Assembly (NCBI RefSeq): GCF_000003195.3
Contig: NC_012870.2
Span: forward strand, 23,986,501 to 24,050,500
DNA length: 64,000 bases
Direction of reading: 5' to 3'
Source of the DNA: Sorghum bicolor
Taxonomy: Eukaryota > Streptophyta > Magnoliopsida > Poales > Poaceae
Made by a program: the position numbers and the translations under genes. This document shows, in pieces, positions 24,143 through 37,253 of this stretch. The first letter of the stretch is position 1; each line of letters opens with the position of its first letter. The notes beneath the pieces are model-generated. The model was not told the DNA's origin. It saw nothing but the letters and a program-made list of their open reading frames with translations, and searched no databases.

Positions 24143-25489
24143 GTTAATTGATGGTTTCCCAAGGACAAGCTTAGTGTCCTAAAACAAGCACTTCTAATTA
24201 TTTGCAACATTGCCTTGTGTATTGAGCATATAAAGATAATTGTAGAAATATTCCTTCGGGTATTCTTGTCACTAACCTTTCCAGGATTGGAGCAAGAAGA
24301 TCGGATGAATGACAAGCACAAGGTATGTCCAACCAACCATCACACAACATTGAATTAAATTCATCCAAACTTGAATTTTGCAAAATTCAAGCTTGGGGGA
24401 GTACTTTACATAAAAACATCCTTTGCCATGTTGCTACGTTGGTTGTCCCTACCTTTGAGAGATGCTCAATTTGTTAAGTACTAATTACACTACTTCACCT
24501 CCACTTGAGTAGATCGCTATAAATGCTCTCATGCTACCTTTATTTGCTTTAGTATATGTCTAGGTTTGGAGTAGTTTCATTTATCTCTTAAATCAAGCAT
24601 GGTGCTTAGTTTAGGAATGATGATCTTACTTCCAAAGGATTTTTTAAATTAAGCATGGTGCTTAGGTTAAAATGCCCTCCTAAATCAAATTAGACATGGT
24701 GTCTAGGTTGATTTTTGAGCCGATAGTATGCTATAGTAGATATGGGATATTTTGTTGGACTGGAGGAAAACTTTCAATAACAACCTGGGAAGTCCTGAGA
24801 TACAAACTCATTGGAGATAAAGGAGATACATGAAGTTTAACAATTTGCACAAGAAGGACATAGCTCATTCATCAAAAAGAGATGATCCATGGAGGGTGCC
24901 ACAAACACGATGCACAACCGCTAAGAAAGGAAAGCTTCCACAAGGTGATACTGTACCGTCACTCCTCAAGTAAGGTAACATTTTAATGTACTTGACTATC
25001 ACTTTTATAAACTTCTCCTTGGTTCTAGCGTTCACATAAAATAAAGAGACAAACATGTATGATTTGTAGCTCCAAATTAATCAACCCAATTAATTCAACA
25101 TGTTTAGTCCTTTAATCTTTGTTCTTAGTACTACCTTCGTGATCCCACACTCCTAATCATATAAGCTAAAGTATTGCACATTAAATCTTTGGAAGATATA
25201 AACAAAACATAAATATAGATAGATTATCTTTCCATTTGGTTGAGCCATCTGATCTAACAAATGTTTTAAATGCTACACTCATGATCCATCAACTTTGTCT
25301 TGCTCACTATGCTTAAGGATAGAGAAGAACAAATACACTTTTGGTTCTGTTGGTGTTTTCCACCAACAGGGCCCATGCACTTGATCTCTGCCTTGTCTCT
25401 ATGAGCAGGACACATTTTGAGAAACGTGAAGGCGTTTTACAACTCCCAGATTCCATCAAGTGAAGAACCGGGATCTACAAGCACAAACA
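24143..25489. other. Noncoding part of element B
   Basis: AT-rich sequence without coding signal between the unrecognised ORF and the protease remnant. An AAGCTTGGGGGAG polypurine motif lies near 24389-24401, before a stretch with repeated 'taaatcaagcatggtgctta'-like phrases (about 24590-24710). Confidence 0.6.
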
Positions 25490-26459
25490 CAATGGAGATC
25501 AGACACTTAGTTTCCCAAAGGAAATATTGAAGAACCTCTGTGTCCGAGTTGGTACCTTGTACACTCCAGCAAACTTCGTGGTGATAGAGACTGACACTGA
25601 GGAGAGGGCACCCATCAGCTTAGGGAGGCCATTCCTAAACACCAGAAGTGTCATCTACGCTAATGCTGCCAAGATCAGTCTCTACATCAAGGGGAAGAAG
25701 GAGATTTTCCTTCAAGAACAAGACTACACAAACTTCAGAGCAATCCTGACATGAACCAAGGAAGAGGACCAACAGGAGGAACAGGAACAAGCAAATGTGG
25801 ACCGAGTCAGCTAAGATGGTCACTGCAGCTCAAGGAGGTCAAGATCGTCGACTCAAGTCACCTTTCTTGATCAAGAAGGACGACCCTGGTGTTCCAAGAA
25901 TCGAATGCATAAACAATGGATACTCTTTTTAGAAGACACTCTACGACACCGGATCTGACGACAACATAATGGCCGCAGTCACTTATCAGCTCCTGCATGG
26001 AACCATGCCCCTACAACCAAGATACATTCAGCTTCAAACAATTTTCAGGTCATTGACATAGGAGAAGACAAGTATGATCCACCCACCATCCTTAGAAGAC
26101 CGTTCCTCAACACTATCAAAGCCATCATCTATATTGGAACCGGAGAAGTCCACATACACTTCCCCTCTGAGAAGGTATGCCACTACTTTAATAATTCTAA
26201 CTATATAGTTGAAGATTCTAAGCAGATCAAGACAAGAATAAGATAACGCAAGCGCAACCAGAGGAGGCAAATCATCAAGGATGGATGGGCAGACTACGAA
26301 GGAGAAGTGATAAGGACTGAAGACATACAACTTGAACAGAACTGTCCTGAGGAGACCGTAGCACCGAGTCAGGTGTGGAAAGAGAACATAGTTATACACA
26401 AAGAGGAGGCGCCACCGGAATCACCAACTACGCCACCTAGCGAATCCCAGAACGACTGA
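25490..26459 (+). pseudogene. Decayed double protease region of element B
   Basis: The segment 25527-25754 encodes KNLCVRVGTLYTPANFVVIE and ISLGRPFLNT, matching the end of the first protease-like domain of A. After a TGA at 25752-25754, fragments of the second domain follow in shifted frames: QVIDIGEDKYDPP, AIIYIGTGEVHIHFPSEKV and QRRQIIKDGWADYEGEV. The first aspartate motif is missing and the second is damaged (TGSDDN). Not functional. Confidence 0.85.
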
Positions 26460-28666
26460 AAACACAAGGAGTCCCATTCGGAGGACTTAAAAACACCGAA
26501 CGCCTTGCCAAGAGGTAAACTTGGTAGTTATCCTTTTCCTTTTAATTATTTAAAATAGTTTGCTTAGTTAATCAGGTTCATATTATCTTAAAAAGAAAAT
26601 AAAAATGTTAAAAAACAGTAAGCCCCATGTGAGTATACGAGTGGCATAAAACCCATAAGTACATTCACTGTGGTGGCGTAAAAATAAAATAAATATATTC
26701 TTGTCCTATAAATATAAAAATATAAAAATAAATTTACGATCCTACTAAAGAGAGTAACATTTATTGAGGAGGCTCAACATGATAAAGGCTAGATATCTAT
26801 GCTAACACTTAACCAGTTCCACAAAGCTTTGTTGTCTATTTGAGCTCCACAGAATTCAATGATCAAAGAAGAATAGCAGACGGAGGACATCCTAATTGTT
26901 GTCAGGGTGCTGCCGACTTTCAAATACACCTCCACCACCTGCTAGCTACATCAGAAGAAATTACGTCAAAATCCAGCTTGGGGGAGAGCACCCCCATTTA
27001 TCTCGCTAAGTATTTCTACCTATCTTTATACTTATATTATGTTAGAATATTAAAATACATAAACTATAAAAAACCCAAATAAAGATTTTGTGCTTTTATA
27101 TATATCTTTGCTTAGTTTGCTAAGTAAATAAATAAATAAAATTTGCTATGAACCCTCATGATAAGCTCTCTCATGGAAATGATGAATAGTTGCTCTGCCA
27201 TGACTAGTTCTTAAAATTGAAATCTCTCCCAAGTTTAGGCATAACTGTTATAATCTAAAGCTTGCTCTAAATCTAAACTTGTGGGAAGAGTACTTGATCT
27301 AAAGTCTAAGTCGTTAACGAATATGATATGGGAAGGTTGAGCTGCTGTTTATCTGTTCCTAGAGATACTAGAATTCTGGAGAATTTTATCTTTGAAAAAT
27401 CTTTAAAATAACACATGATGAGTTCCTGTATGATGAGAGTTTAAATTCCTACCACAGCCATATATACATGCTTATTAGACTTTGAGCCACACATTTACTT
27501 TTTACTGCTTATGAGCATTGAGTGTGGTCAAGCTGTGTAGACCCTTAGGAGCTTGTCATGTGGTTAAAATCAAGATTCACTTGCACGATTACTCATACAT
27601 GCTACTTCTACTCCGGAAGTACCATCCACATATATCCACTCATTTCCATCTCCAGTTTTACCCAAAATTATTCTACTCCTAATCCGGGAGAGAATAGCCA
27701 AAAACATTGTCCTATCCCTGTTATTCTCTGTGAAATAAATGCTCCAGTTATTTTGGTTACTACCACTTGCTACATTATCTCAGGAGATGAGTGCTCTAAA
27801 AAAAAGAAAAAAAAGAAAAGAAAAAAAAATTATATACGAGGAAATAAAAAGGGGCAAGTCCCCGGAACCTCGAAGAAAAGAAAAAGTGAGACGAGAGGTA
27901 AAAATGGACAAGTGTCCGACAGTAGAATTAGAGGTACAAGATACCCACCTGAGAGGTAAGAAAAAGAAAATATAGAGCAACTCATTCTCCCCAAAAAGCT
28001 TCTAAGTGCAAGAAAGGTATGTATCCCCTTAAAAGAGCAAAAGTAGAATTAGACTTTCACCATTGTTATCTCCATCATCACCATACACCATTCACTCGCC
28101 ACACATGCACATCTTGATTTGACTTATTGACTTGTTTCTCTGGATCCATGGTTTGACTATGCAATAAATGTCTTGTAAGTATGTATTAGCTGTCTCCCAC
28201 CTATGAGCTCCAGATATCAGAACCTTATTAGAGTAGGGTGAGAGAGAAGGCAATATCACTATGCCTCATACCAAAAATACCACATACTGTGAGAGAAGGC
28301 ATATCCCATTACTGCCTTGGTAAGGATCCAGAAATACCACAAAAGAGAGACTAGAGAGAATTATACAAGGAATCTCTGAGTTTTATTTGAAAATCTGCAA
28401 AAACTCCAGAGCTATAGTTGATCAAAGAACAAGATACATGGTGCTTGACTTGACCGTTCAATCTTTTAACTGCTCAAGACACAAGTGACGTTACAAGCCC
28501 CGTGGTGAAAGGTAAAATGAGTAAGTTTTAAGTCTTAACAGTTTATTCTAACTCAGAGATGATATCTTGCTTAAATGCGTGTGTACTTCTAAGAAATGAA
28601 ACCACTGCAGAAACTCTTGAGTTCATCCTTGCTCAGGGACGAGCAAGAGGTAAGCTTGGGGGAGTT
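26460..28666. other. 3' noncoding module of element B, with polypurine tract
   Basis: The 2.2-kb segment aligns along its length with 30790-32951 of element A and, in reverse, with 59252-60795 of element C. Landmarks are AACGCCTTGCCAAGAGGTAA just after the protease stop, a CAGCTTGGGGGAGAG motif near 26973, an A-rich run (27799-27833), a conserved block containing GTCCGACAGTAGAATTAG (27914-27932), and the polypurine tract CTTGGGGGAGTT next to the 3' LTR (28653-28666). No ORF of note. Confidence 0.85.
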
Positions 28667-29900
28667 TGTTGATTGTCTTTAAGTATCAAATTTAATTATT
28701 AAATAAACAAAGAAAAGGATCCAAATAAAATCAACATCTAGACTTAGGGTTTTATCTGATAGAATTCCACGAGTTTTGGTGTTTGTCTATTTCTGCAGGG
28801 GGTTATCAGGAAATAAGGAAGAAAGGCCCACATGTCAGGATTACATAGAGATATCAACGCACCGCGCAATTTTCTACCATCTAGAAGACTCCAGAAGCCA
28901 CGGAAAGGAAGCGGAGGCCGAAAGGGGCCAGGCCCAGGGCGCCCGCCCTGAGGACCTGGGCGCCCGCCCCCCTTTGGACTCCGTTCCGGACTCTCTTCGC
29001 ACACGACGTTCCACCGACCTATTGGATCCAGAATAACATAGTACCACCTCGCCTATCGACCCAAAAACGCATAGAAGGGGAGGACTATATAAGGAGACCC
29101 CCTCTGGCCCCTGGAGGAGACAAGAAATTATCATAGAGATTGAGGGGTGCCCTCGAAGGAAAACCTCTTCTCTAAATAATATTTCTTTTTAGGCTTAGCA
29201 ACCAATGTAAAGTAGAAATAGATCTTCTAGTTTCTACTAGATTGAGAGAGATAGAGTGGAGGTGTGGATCGGAGGAAGGCCGGCCTGTCGGTGTCTACTC
29301 CGAGTTGTACCTACGGGATCAAGTCTCCTAACCCGAGGCTTGCTTCTAAGATTCTTCAGTAATTCGACTTCTAATACTAGTAATTTCTTGTTTTATTGTT
29401 CTTTGGTTTATGAGTTTACTTTAATCCTCTTCCGGTTGAGTATTAGAGTAATCACTTGTTAGCGTAAACGTGGTGTTTAGGCTAGGGTACTCATAGATAT
29501 CCCCTGACTAGCTGGACCGTGATAGTAGCGAGGAACGTGACATTTCCGAGTTACCTTTGCAGATCACATCTCGTTAGCAGGACGGGTAGGTTTATAGGTG
29601 CGGGTCGAACATCCTTTTTGTTGTCTAGATTCCGTGAGCCTCCCCAATAGAACAGTAGATCATCCTTACCAAGGTTAGAACGAGACTAAGGTTGCAGTCT
29701 TCTCTATACATCACTCACATCGAGAGACATTCTTTGTAGCCTAAAGGGGTAGTAGCAATAGATTTGGTTAGTCAGATGCACCCTTTCTCCCAGTGGTAAA
29801 AATATAAAAATGATAACTCTGGATAACCTCCCGGGTGAAATGCTCACCGATATCCGTGCGCTTGCGGATCATTTTCTAATTGCGTTACCAAATATCAACA
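28667..29900 (+). repeat. 3' LTR of retrotransposon B
   Basis: It is 1234 bp, the same length as the 5' LTR, beginning TGTTGATTG and ending AATATCAACA. The TATA box is at about 29085-29092. Confidence 0.92.
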
Positions 29901-30789
29901 CACCACGGGAGCTGTCATCTACGCTAGTGTTGCTAAGATCAGTTTCTACGTCAAAGGGAGGAAGGAGACATTTTTCTTCAAGAACAAGACTACACAAATT
30001 CCAGATCAATCCAGACGTCAATCAAGGAAGAGGACCAACAGGAGGAACAGGAACAAGCAAGTGTGGGCCGAGTCAGCTAAGATGGTCACTGTAGTTCATG
30101 GAGGCCAAGATCATCAACTTAAGTCACCGGTTTTGACCAAGAAGGACGACCCAAGAATGCCAAGCATCTACTGCTCCATCAATGGATACAACTTCTACAA
30201 GGCAACTTGTGACACCGGATCGGGCGTCAACATAATGGCCGCAGTCACCTATCGGCTCTTGTTCGGAACCATGCCTCTAAAACCAACATACATTCAGCTC
30301 CAGATGGCAGATCAGACATTTCGAGAAGTTAAAGAAATAGTAACTGATGTCCCAGTCAAAATAGACGATCACTTTGTCTACACAGACTTTCAAGTTATTG
30401 ACATGGGAGAAGACGAGTATGATCCAGCCATCATCCTTGGAAGACCGTTCCTCAGCACCGTTAAAGCAATTATCTACATTGGAACCGGAGAAGTCCATAT
30501 GCACTTCCCCTCAGAGAAGGTACGCCGTTATTTTACTGACCCTAACTATATCGTTGAAGAATCTAAGCAGGTAAGACGCAACCGTAACCAGAGGAGGCAG
30601 ATCATCAAGGACGGATGGGCAGACTATGAAGGAGAAGTGATAAGATCAGAAGACATAGAGTTTAAACAGAATTATCCAGAGGAGACTGAAGCACCAAGTC
30701 AGGTGTGGAAAATGAAGATAACTATACATGAAGAGGAGGCGCTGCCGGAAGTACCGACTATACCACCCAACGAACCTCAGGACAATTGA

Positions 30790-32951
30790 GAAAATGGAGA
30801 GTCCCGTTCGGAGGACTTAAAAACACCGAACGCCTTGCCAAGAGGTAAACTTGGTAGTTATCATTTCCCTTTCAATTATTTTATTTAGTTAATCATATTC
30901 ATACTATCCTAAAAAGAAAATAAAAATGTAAAAAAACAGTAAGCCCCATGTGAGTATACGAGTGGCATAAAACCCATAAGTACATTCACTGTGGTGGCAT
31001 AAAAATAAAATAAAAATTTCTTTTCTGCTTTATAAAATAAAAATATAAAAACAGGGAGTAATAATTATTAAGGAGTCTCAACATGATAAAGGCTAGATAT
31101 TTATGCTAACACTTAATCAGTTCCACAAGCTTTGTTGTCTATTTGAACTCCGCAGAATTTAAGAATCAAGAAGACTAGCAGACGGAGGACATTCTAATCG
31201 CTGTCAGAATGCTGCTGACTTTCAAATACACCTCTGCCACCTGCTAGCTACATCAAGAGAAATTACGTCAAAATTCAGCTTGGGAGAGAGCATCCCCATT
31301 TATCTCGATAAGTATTTCTATCTATCTTTATACTTATATTATATTAGAATATTAAAATACATAAACTATGAAAAACCAAATAAAAATTTTAAGCTTATAT
31401 ATATATCTTTTGCTTAGTGTGTTTAATGAATAAATAAAGTGGCTATGCTAATCTGTATCTAAATAAAACTTAAGCATGGATATGATGAATAGTTGCTCTG
31501 CCTAATTTGCACATTTTAAGTTCTCTCTCAAGTTTAGATATAACTGTTATAATTTAAAGCTTGCTCTAGACCTAAACTTGTGGGATGAAAACTTGATCTA
31601 AAGTCTAAGTTGTTAACGGATACGATATGGGAAGGTTGAGCTGCTGTTTATCGGTTCCTAGAGATGCTAGAATTCTGGAGAATTTTATCTTTAAAAAAAT
31701 CTTTAAAATGTTGCATGATGAGTTCCTGTATGATGAGAGTTTAAATTCCTACCACAGCCATATATACATGCTTGCTAGACTCTGAGCCACACATTTACTA
31801 TTTACTGCTTATGAGCATTGAGTGTGGCCAAGCTGTGTAGACCCTTAGGAGCTTGTCATGTGGTTAAATCAAGATTCACTTGCACGTTCACTCATATATG
31901 CTACTTCTACTCCAGAAGTACCATCCACATATATCCATCCATTTCCATCTCCAGAATCACCAAAAAAATATTCTACTCCTAATCCGGGAGAGAATAACCA
32001 AAAATATTTCTATTTTTCCCTTGTGAAATAAATGCTCAAGTTATCTTGTTACTACCACTTGCTATATTATCTCAAGAGATGAGTGCTCTAAAAAAAATAA
32101 AAAAAATAAAAAAAAAGAAAGATACGAGGAAATAAAAAGGAGCAAGTGCTCGGAACCTCGAAAGAAAAGAAAAAGTGAGATGAGAGGTAAAAATGGACAA
32201 GTGTCCGACAGTAGAATTAGGGGTACAAGATACCCACCTGAGAGAAAAGAAAAAAGAAGAGCATCTCATTCTCCTCACTATTCAGAAAGCAAGGAAGGTA
32301 TGTATCCCCTCAAAGAGCAAAAGTAGAATTAGACTTCCACCATTGTTATTACCATCATCACCATTCATTCCCCACACATGCACATCTTGATTTGGCTTAT
32401 TGATTTGTTTCTTTGGATCCATGGTTTGACTATACAATAAATGTCTTGTAAGTATGTATATTTTATCTCCCACCTATGAGCTCCAGATATTAAAGCCTTA
32501 TTAGAGTAGGGTGAGAGAGAAGGCAATGTTACTATGCTTCATACCACAAATACTACATATCTTGAGAGAAGGCATACACCATCGCTGCCTTGGTAAGGAT
32601 CCAGAAATACCACAAAAAAGAGATCTGAGAGAATCATACAAGGAATCTCTGAGTTTTATTTGAAAATCTGCAAAAACTTCAGAGCTATAGCTAATCAAGA
32701 ATAAGAGACATGGCACTTGTCTAGACTGTTTTATCTTTTAACCACTCAAGACAGAAGTGACGGTTCTAAGTCCCATGGTGAAGGTAAAGTAAGTAAGTTT
32801 TAAGTCTTGACAGTTTACTCTAACTCAGAGATGAGATCTCATTTAAAAAAGCATGTGTACCGTTAATTTTTAAAGATATTGCAACAACTTATGATCCATA
32901 GCTGAGTCTATCCTTGCTCAGGGACGAGCAAGAGGTAAGCTTGGGGGAGTT
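30790..32951. other. 3' noncoding module of element A, with polypurine tract
   Basis: It follows the protease stop directly and is homologous to the 3' module of B. It holds the conserved GTCCGACAGTAGAATTAG block (about 32204-32222) and the polypurine tract CTTGGGGGAGTT at 32938-32951. No reverse transcriptase, integrase or envelope-position ORF is present. Confidence 0.85.
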
Positions 32952-34605
32952 TGTTGACGGTCCTTAAGTATCAAATTTAATTATCAAATAAACAAAGAAA
33001 AGGATCCAAATGAAATCAACATCTAGACGTAGGGTTTTATCTGACAGAATTCCACGAGTTTTGGTGTTTGTCTATTTCTGGAGGGGGTTATCAGGAAATA
33101 CGGAAGAAAGGCCCACACGTCGGGATTACATAGAGATATTAACGTGCCGCGCAATTATCTTACATCTAGAAGACTCCAGAAGCCACGAGACCGAAGCGGA
33201 GGCGAAACGGGGCCTGACCCTGGGCGCCCGCCCAGGTGATCAGGGCGCCCGCCCACCTCCTGAGTCCAATCAGGACTCTGCTTCGTGGGAGATCTCCACC
33301 GACCTAAAGGATGAATCTAAACCATACAATCTATGTCGGTTTGATCCAACGGCCCATATTCACTTGAAGGGACTATAAAACCAGACCCCCTGGCCCCTAG
33401 AGGAGAAAGCCTCTCAACCCTAATTCATTGTTCTTCAAGGGAGAAGAAGCCTCTGATCAAGATTAGAGCCACCACATCAATTAGACATCTAGATTAGCAT
33501 AGCTACATAGGATTAGAACTAGAAGGAGTCAATCTTCGATTGGTTTCCGGATCTGTCAAGAGGATTCTTGGTAATTCTCTAACTGTGCTTCTAATTGCTT
33601 TCTAATTATCTTTGTTCTTCAATATTATGAATATGACTTTGTTCTACTTCAATATATTGCTTATGACTTTGCTCTACTTGCTTATATTCAAGATTATATT
33701 GTTCTTAGTTTATCCTAGTTATGTACTTGGCTTAGTTAGATTGGATCTATATACATGCTTAGGATCGTATAGCGTTTATCCATCGGATCCATGGGTAAAT
33801 GATAGATATTGTGTAGGCGTGGTGCTTATACCGTATTTATCTGCGATTGTACCCAATATGCCAGATCGTGGGGTAGTTCGTGATAGTGACAGCTTCATTG
33901 ATTCTTATATAGTCCCCCTCTCATGTATTGGGCTGGCAGAGCAACATTATTACAGGGGAGTGATTGCTATGTTTCTCATATTCCTTGCTAATATCACTAT
34001 GCATGGGCGTAGTCTTGTCTCGCAATGATTGCTAAGTATGCTTGCACTAATTATGATAATGCTAGACTATATAGTTGAGAATAACTTAGGGAATATTCTT
34101 GTAGTTCGTTCTAATACCATGCTAATGACTTTCTAGAGTATCTAATTGAGGTGCTTATCATATTTATTATCTGGCTAGATCAGATTAGTTATCCTTGTCA
34201 CTATTATTATTTCATATATCTTTTATGTGACACTTATCCCTGTACGAAGAGTTAGATATAATGTTCTCAATTATACATGCAATGATAGATGCTCAATCTC
34301 ATATTCTATTCTGTAATCAATAGTGATGATTGCTAATCCCTTCCCAGTGGTAAAAATATAAATAATGATACCTGGAATACTTCCCGGTTAAAATGCTGCA
34401 TCGGTATTAATCTGTGCGCTTGCAGATCCTATTCATTATTTATTTAGAAGAGCAATTGCATATTTCAATACCGCGTCTCTTATATCATGCTGGGGATGAC
34501 AACTTGGCTTAAGTGGTGTGAGGGATAGGTTTGGCATTTTTGGCACCGTTACTAGATTTAGAGAACTTAGTCTACTTTTGGTAATGATGTTAAGAATACC
34601 CAACA
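32952..34605 (+). repeat. 3' LTR of retrotransposon A
   Basis: It is 1654 bp, the same length as the 5' LTR, beginning TGTTGACGG and ending ACCCAACA. The TATA box is at about 33373-33380. Confidence 0.93.
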
Positions 34606-37253
34606 ATGTCCAGTATGTAAGGCATCACGGTATAAGATTAGACGAGATGATCCTGGCGACGTTGAGGGTGAAGAACGTCATAGGAAGAAAATTCCTACCA
34701 AGGTTATGTGGTATGCTCCTATAATACCACGATTAAAACGTCTGTTCAGAAATAAGGACAATGCAAAGTTGTTACGGTGGCATAAAGAAGACCGTAAGAT
34801 AGACAATATGCTGAGACACCCTACCGATGGATCCCAGTGGAGAGCGATAGACAGAGAATTCCCAGATTTTGCAGATGATGCTAGAAACTTGCGGTTTGCC
34901 TTAAGTACAGATGGTATGAATCCTTTCGGTGAGCGGAGCAGTAGTCACAGCACTTGGCCAGTTACTCTATGTATCTACAACCTTCCTCCATGGCTATGCA
35001 TGAAGCGGAAGTTTATTATGATGCCGGTGCTTATCCAAGGACCGAAGCAACCTGACAATGATATAGATGTCTACCTGAGGCCATTAGTTGAGGAACTTCA
35101 ACTTTTATGGAGCAAACCAGGAGTTCGCGTGTGGGATGAGTACAAACAAGAGCACTTTGATCTGCGAGCATTGCTGTTTGTAACAATCAATGATTGGCTA
35201 GCTCTGAGTAATCTTTCAGGCCAGTCAAACAAGGGATATAATGCATGCACACATTGTTATGAAGACCTTGACTGTGTATTTTTGAAAAAATGTCGAAAGG
35301 TCGTGTACCTTGGCCACCGTCGTTTCCTTCCTGTGAACCACCCAGTACGAAAGAAAGGCAAGCATTTTAAAGGCAAGGCAGACCACCGGACCAAACCTCT
35401 CAATCGAACCGGGGATGATGTACTCGAAATGGTCAAGGATATAAAAGTGGTATTTGGAAAGGGACGAGGCAGCGAACCTATTCCTAAGGATTCTAAGGAA
35501 CACGTACCCATGTGGAAGAACAAATCCATATTTTGGGAGCTACCTTACTGGAATGTCCTAGAGGTCCGCAACGCGATCGACGTGATGCATGTGACAAAGA
35601 ATCTTTGTGTGAACTTGCTCGGATTCATGGGTGTCTACGGGAAGTCTAAGGATTCACTTGAAGCACGACAAGACTTGCAGTGCATGAAAGAACGAGACAA
35701 CCTACATCTAGAAAAGACAGATGATGGACGTCATTACTTAAGCCCTGCTAGCTACACTCTGAGCAAAGAAGAGAAGGAAAGCATGTTTGAATGTCTTAGC
35801 AGCAAAGAAGAGAAGGAAAGCATGTTTGAAAACATCTGGATTCTCCTCCAATATCAAGGGAATAATTAATGTGCCAGAGAAGAAATTCCTGAACTTGAAG
35901 TCCCATGATTGTCACGTTCTAATGACGCAATTGCTGTCGGTGGTTTTAAGAGGAATTTTACCTCCACACGTACGTCTAGCCACCGTAAAGCTATGTGCAT
36001 TCCTCAATGCAATTTCTCAGAAGGCAATCAATCAAGAGCAACTAGCTACTCTGTAGAATGATGTCATTCAATGTCTCGTCAGCTTTGAGTTGGTGTTCCC
36101 TCCATGCTTCTTCGATATCATGACACACCTCCTAGTTCATCTGATCAAAGAGATTCGTATTCTCGGTCCTGTGTTCCTACACAACATGTTCCCCTTCGAG
36201 AGATTCATGGGTGTCCTAAAGAAATATGTCCATAGTCGTTCCCGGCCAGAAGGAAGCATTGCCAAGGGCTACGGAACAGAGGAGGTCATAGAGTTCTATG
36301 TTGACTTTATTCCAGACCTTGACCCAATTGGCATTCCTGAATCTCGACATGAGGGTAGACTCAGCGGAAAGGGAACACTTGGAAAGAAAACATATATTGG
36401 TACGGGAGACGATTACTTCAATAAAGCACACTACACAGTTCTCCAGAACACCTCATTGGTGGAACCATATGTTGAGGTACACAAAGATTTCCTACGGTCC
36501 CAGTGGCCCGGGAAGAATGAAGCTTAGATAATGCGTCAGCACATGGAAACTTTTGGTGATTGGTTGCGCAAAAAATGTCAAGGTGATGAAAACATTGATG
36601 AGCAGCTTTATTTGTTGGCCAGGCAACCATCATGGCATGTCCTCACGTACAAAGGGTACGAGATAAATGGTAACACATTTTACACAGTTGGCCAAGATAA
36701 AAGGAGCACCAACCAAAATAGTGGTGTACGCGTGGATGCCACGGATCCAAATGGGAACAGACAAACATATTATCGACGCATAGAAGACATATGGAAACTA
36801 GTCTATGCAGCTAATTTTAAAGTTCCTTTGTTCCGGTGCCAATGGGTGAAGATGACCGGAGGTGGGGTAACAGTCGACAAGGAGTATGGGATGACAACCG
36901 TGGACCTTAACAATAGTGGGTTCAAAGACGAACCATTCATCCTTGCTGCAGACGTGAGTCAGGTGTTCTATGTCAAAGATATGTCTACGAAACCAAAAAG
37001 AGGAAAAAATGATGACCACTCAATCATCAATGAGCCAAAGCGCCACATTGTCCTTTCTAGGAAAAGAAACATTGTCGAAATTGAGGACAAGTCAGACATG
37101 TCAGGCGATTACGAAAGGGATGATCAAATTCCGCCCTTCATAGTCAACAAAGACCCAAGCATTCTGTTAAACAATGAGGATACTCCATGGTTACGGCAGG
37201 ATCATAACCAAGGGTCATACGTCAAGAAGAAGTTCACTCTTGTGTCGGCTTAA

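Larger units (their letters stand above)
21863..29900 (+). mobile_element. LTR retrotransposon B (Athila-like, non-autonomous), 8.0 kb
   Basis: Two LTRs of 1234 bp each (21863-23096 and 28667-29900) are flanked by the 5-bp target duplication CACCA (21858-21862 and 29901-29905). The primer binding site at 23105-23122 is TGGCGCCGTTGCTGGGGA, one mismatch from that of A. The polypurine tract is at 28653-28666. By eye the LTRs differ at about 19 positions (about 1.5%). Inside are one unrecognised ORF (23216-24142), a decayed protease region (about 25490-26459) and a 2.2-kb noncoding 3' module shared with A. Confidence 0.93.
20104..30789 (+). pseudogene. gag-protease ORF of element A, split by insertion of element B
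   Basis: The first part (20104-21862) gives about 586 residues: a Retrotrans_gag region (about 100-250, with AKQWFYATKE and AWERFQDYILECPHHGM), a zinc knuckle CEECGDTGHSGNHC (about 313-326, CX2CX4HX4C), an asparagine-rich stretch and a retropepsin-like domain (about 484-586) with LCDFGSSVNIIP and IILGRPFLNT. Element B interrupts directly after this. The frame resumes, in phase, at 29906 and runs to a stop at 30789. It holds a second retropepsin-like domain with CDTGSGVNIM and IILGRPFLST. Without B the ORF would be about 880 codons with no other break. No reverse transcriptase, RNase H or integrase follows. The first domain has DFGSS in place of the usual D(S/T)G motif and may be inactive; the second keeps DTG. 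Confidence 0.85.
18290..34605 (+). mobile_element. LTR retrotransposon A (Athila-like, non-autonomous), 16.3 kb with nested element B
   Basis: Two LTRs of 1654 bp each (18290-19943 and 32952-34605) are flanked by the 5-bp target duplication ATGTC (18285-18289 and 34606-34610). A primer binding site matching tRNA-Asp follows the 5' LTR, and a polypurine tract precedes the 3' LTR. By eye the LTRs differ at about 20 positions (about 1.2%), so insertion was recent. The interior encodes gag plus two protease-like domains and no reverse transcriptase or integrase. Element B (21863-29900) is nested in the protease region; without it A is about 8.3 kb. It sits inside the tnp2 gene of the CACTA element. 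Confidence 0.93.
17548..37253 (+). pseudogene. CACTA tnp2 (TNPD-like) transposase, interrupted and decayed
   Basis: The start MVTHNWMYNADRRSEEFING, the cluster CPCAVC and YICWTKHGES define the transposase-associated domain. The frame runs to LDAC at 18288. Retrotransposon A then interrupts it, and it resumes at 34606 with the CPVC motif of the Transposase_21 (tnp2) catalytic region, e.g. NAIDVMHVTKNLCVNLLGF and HNMFPFERFMGVLKKYVH. The C-terminal part ends in SYVKKKFTLVSA at 37251. Besides the 16.3-kb insertion there are an in-frame TGA at 18118, a tandem duplication of about 39 bp (SKEEKESMFE twice, near 35765-35830) that shifts the frame, and TAG codons near 36055 and 36526. The protein would normally cut the element ends during transposition. 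It cannot be functional here. Confidence 0.9.
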
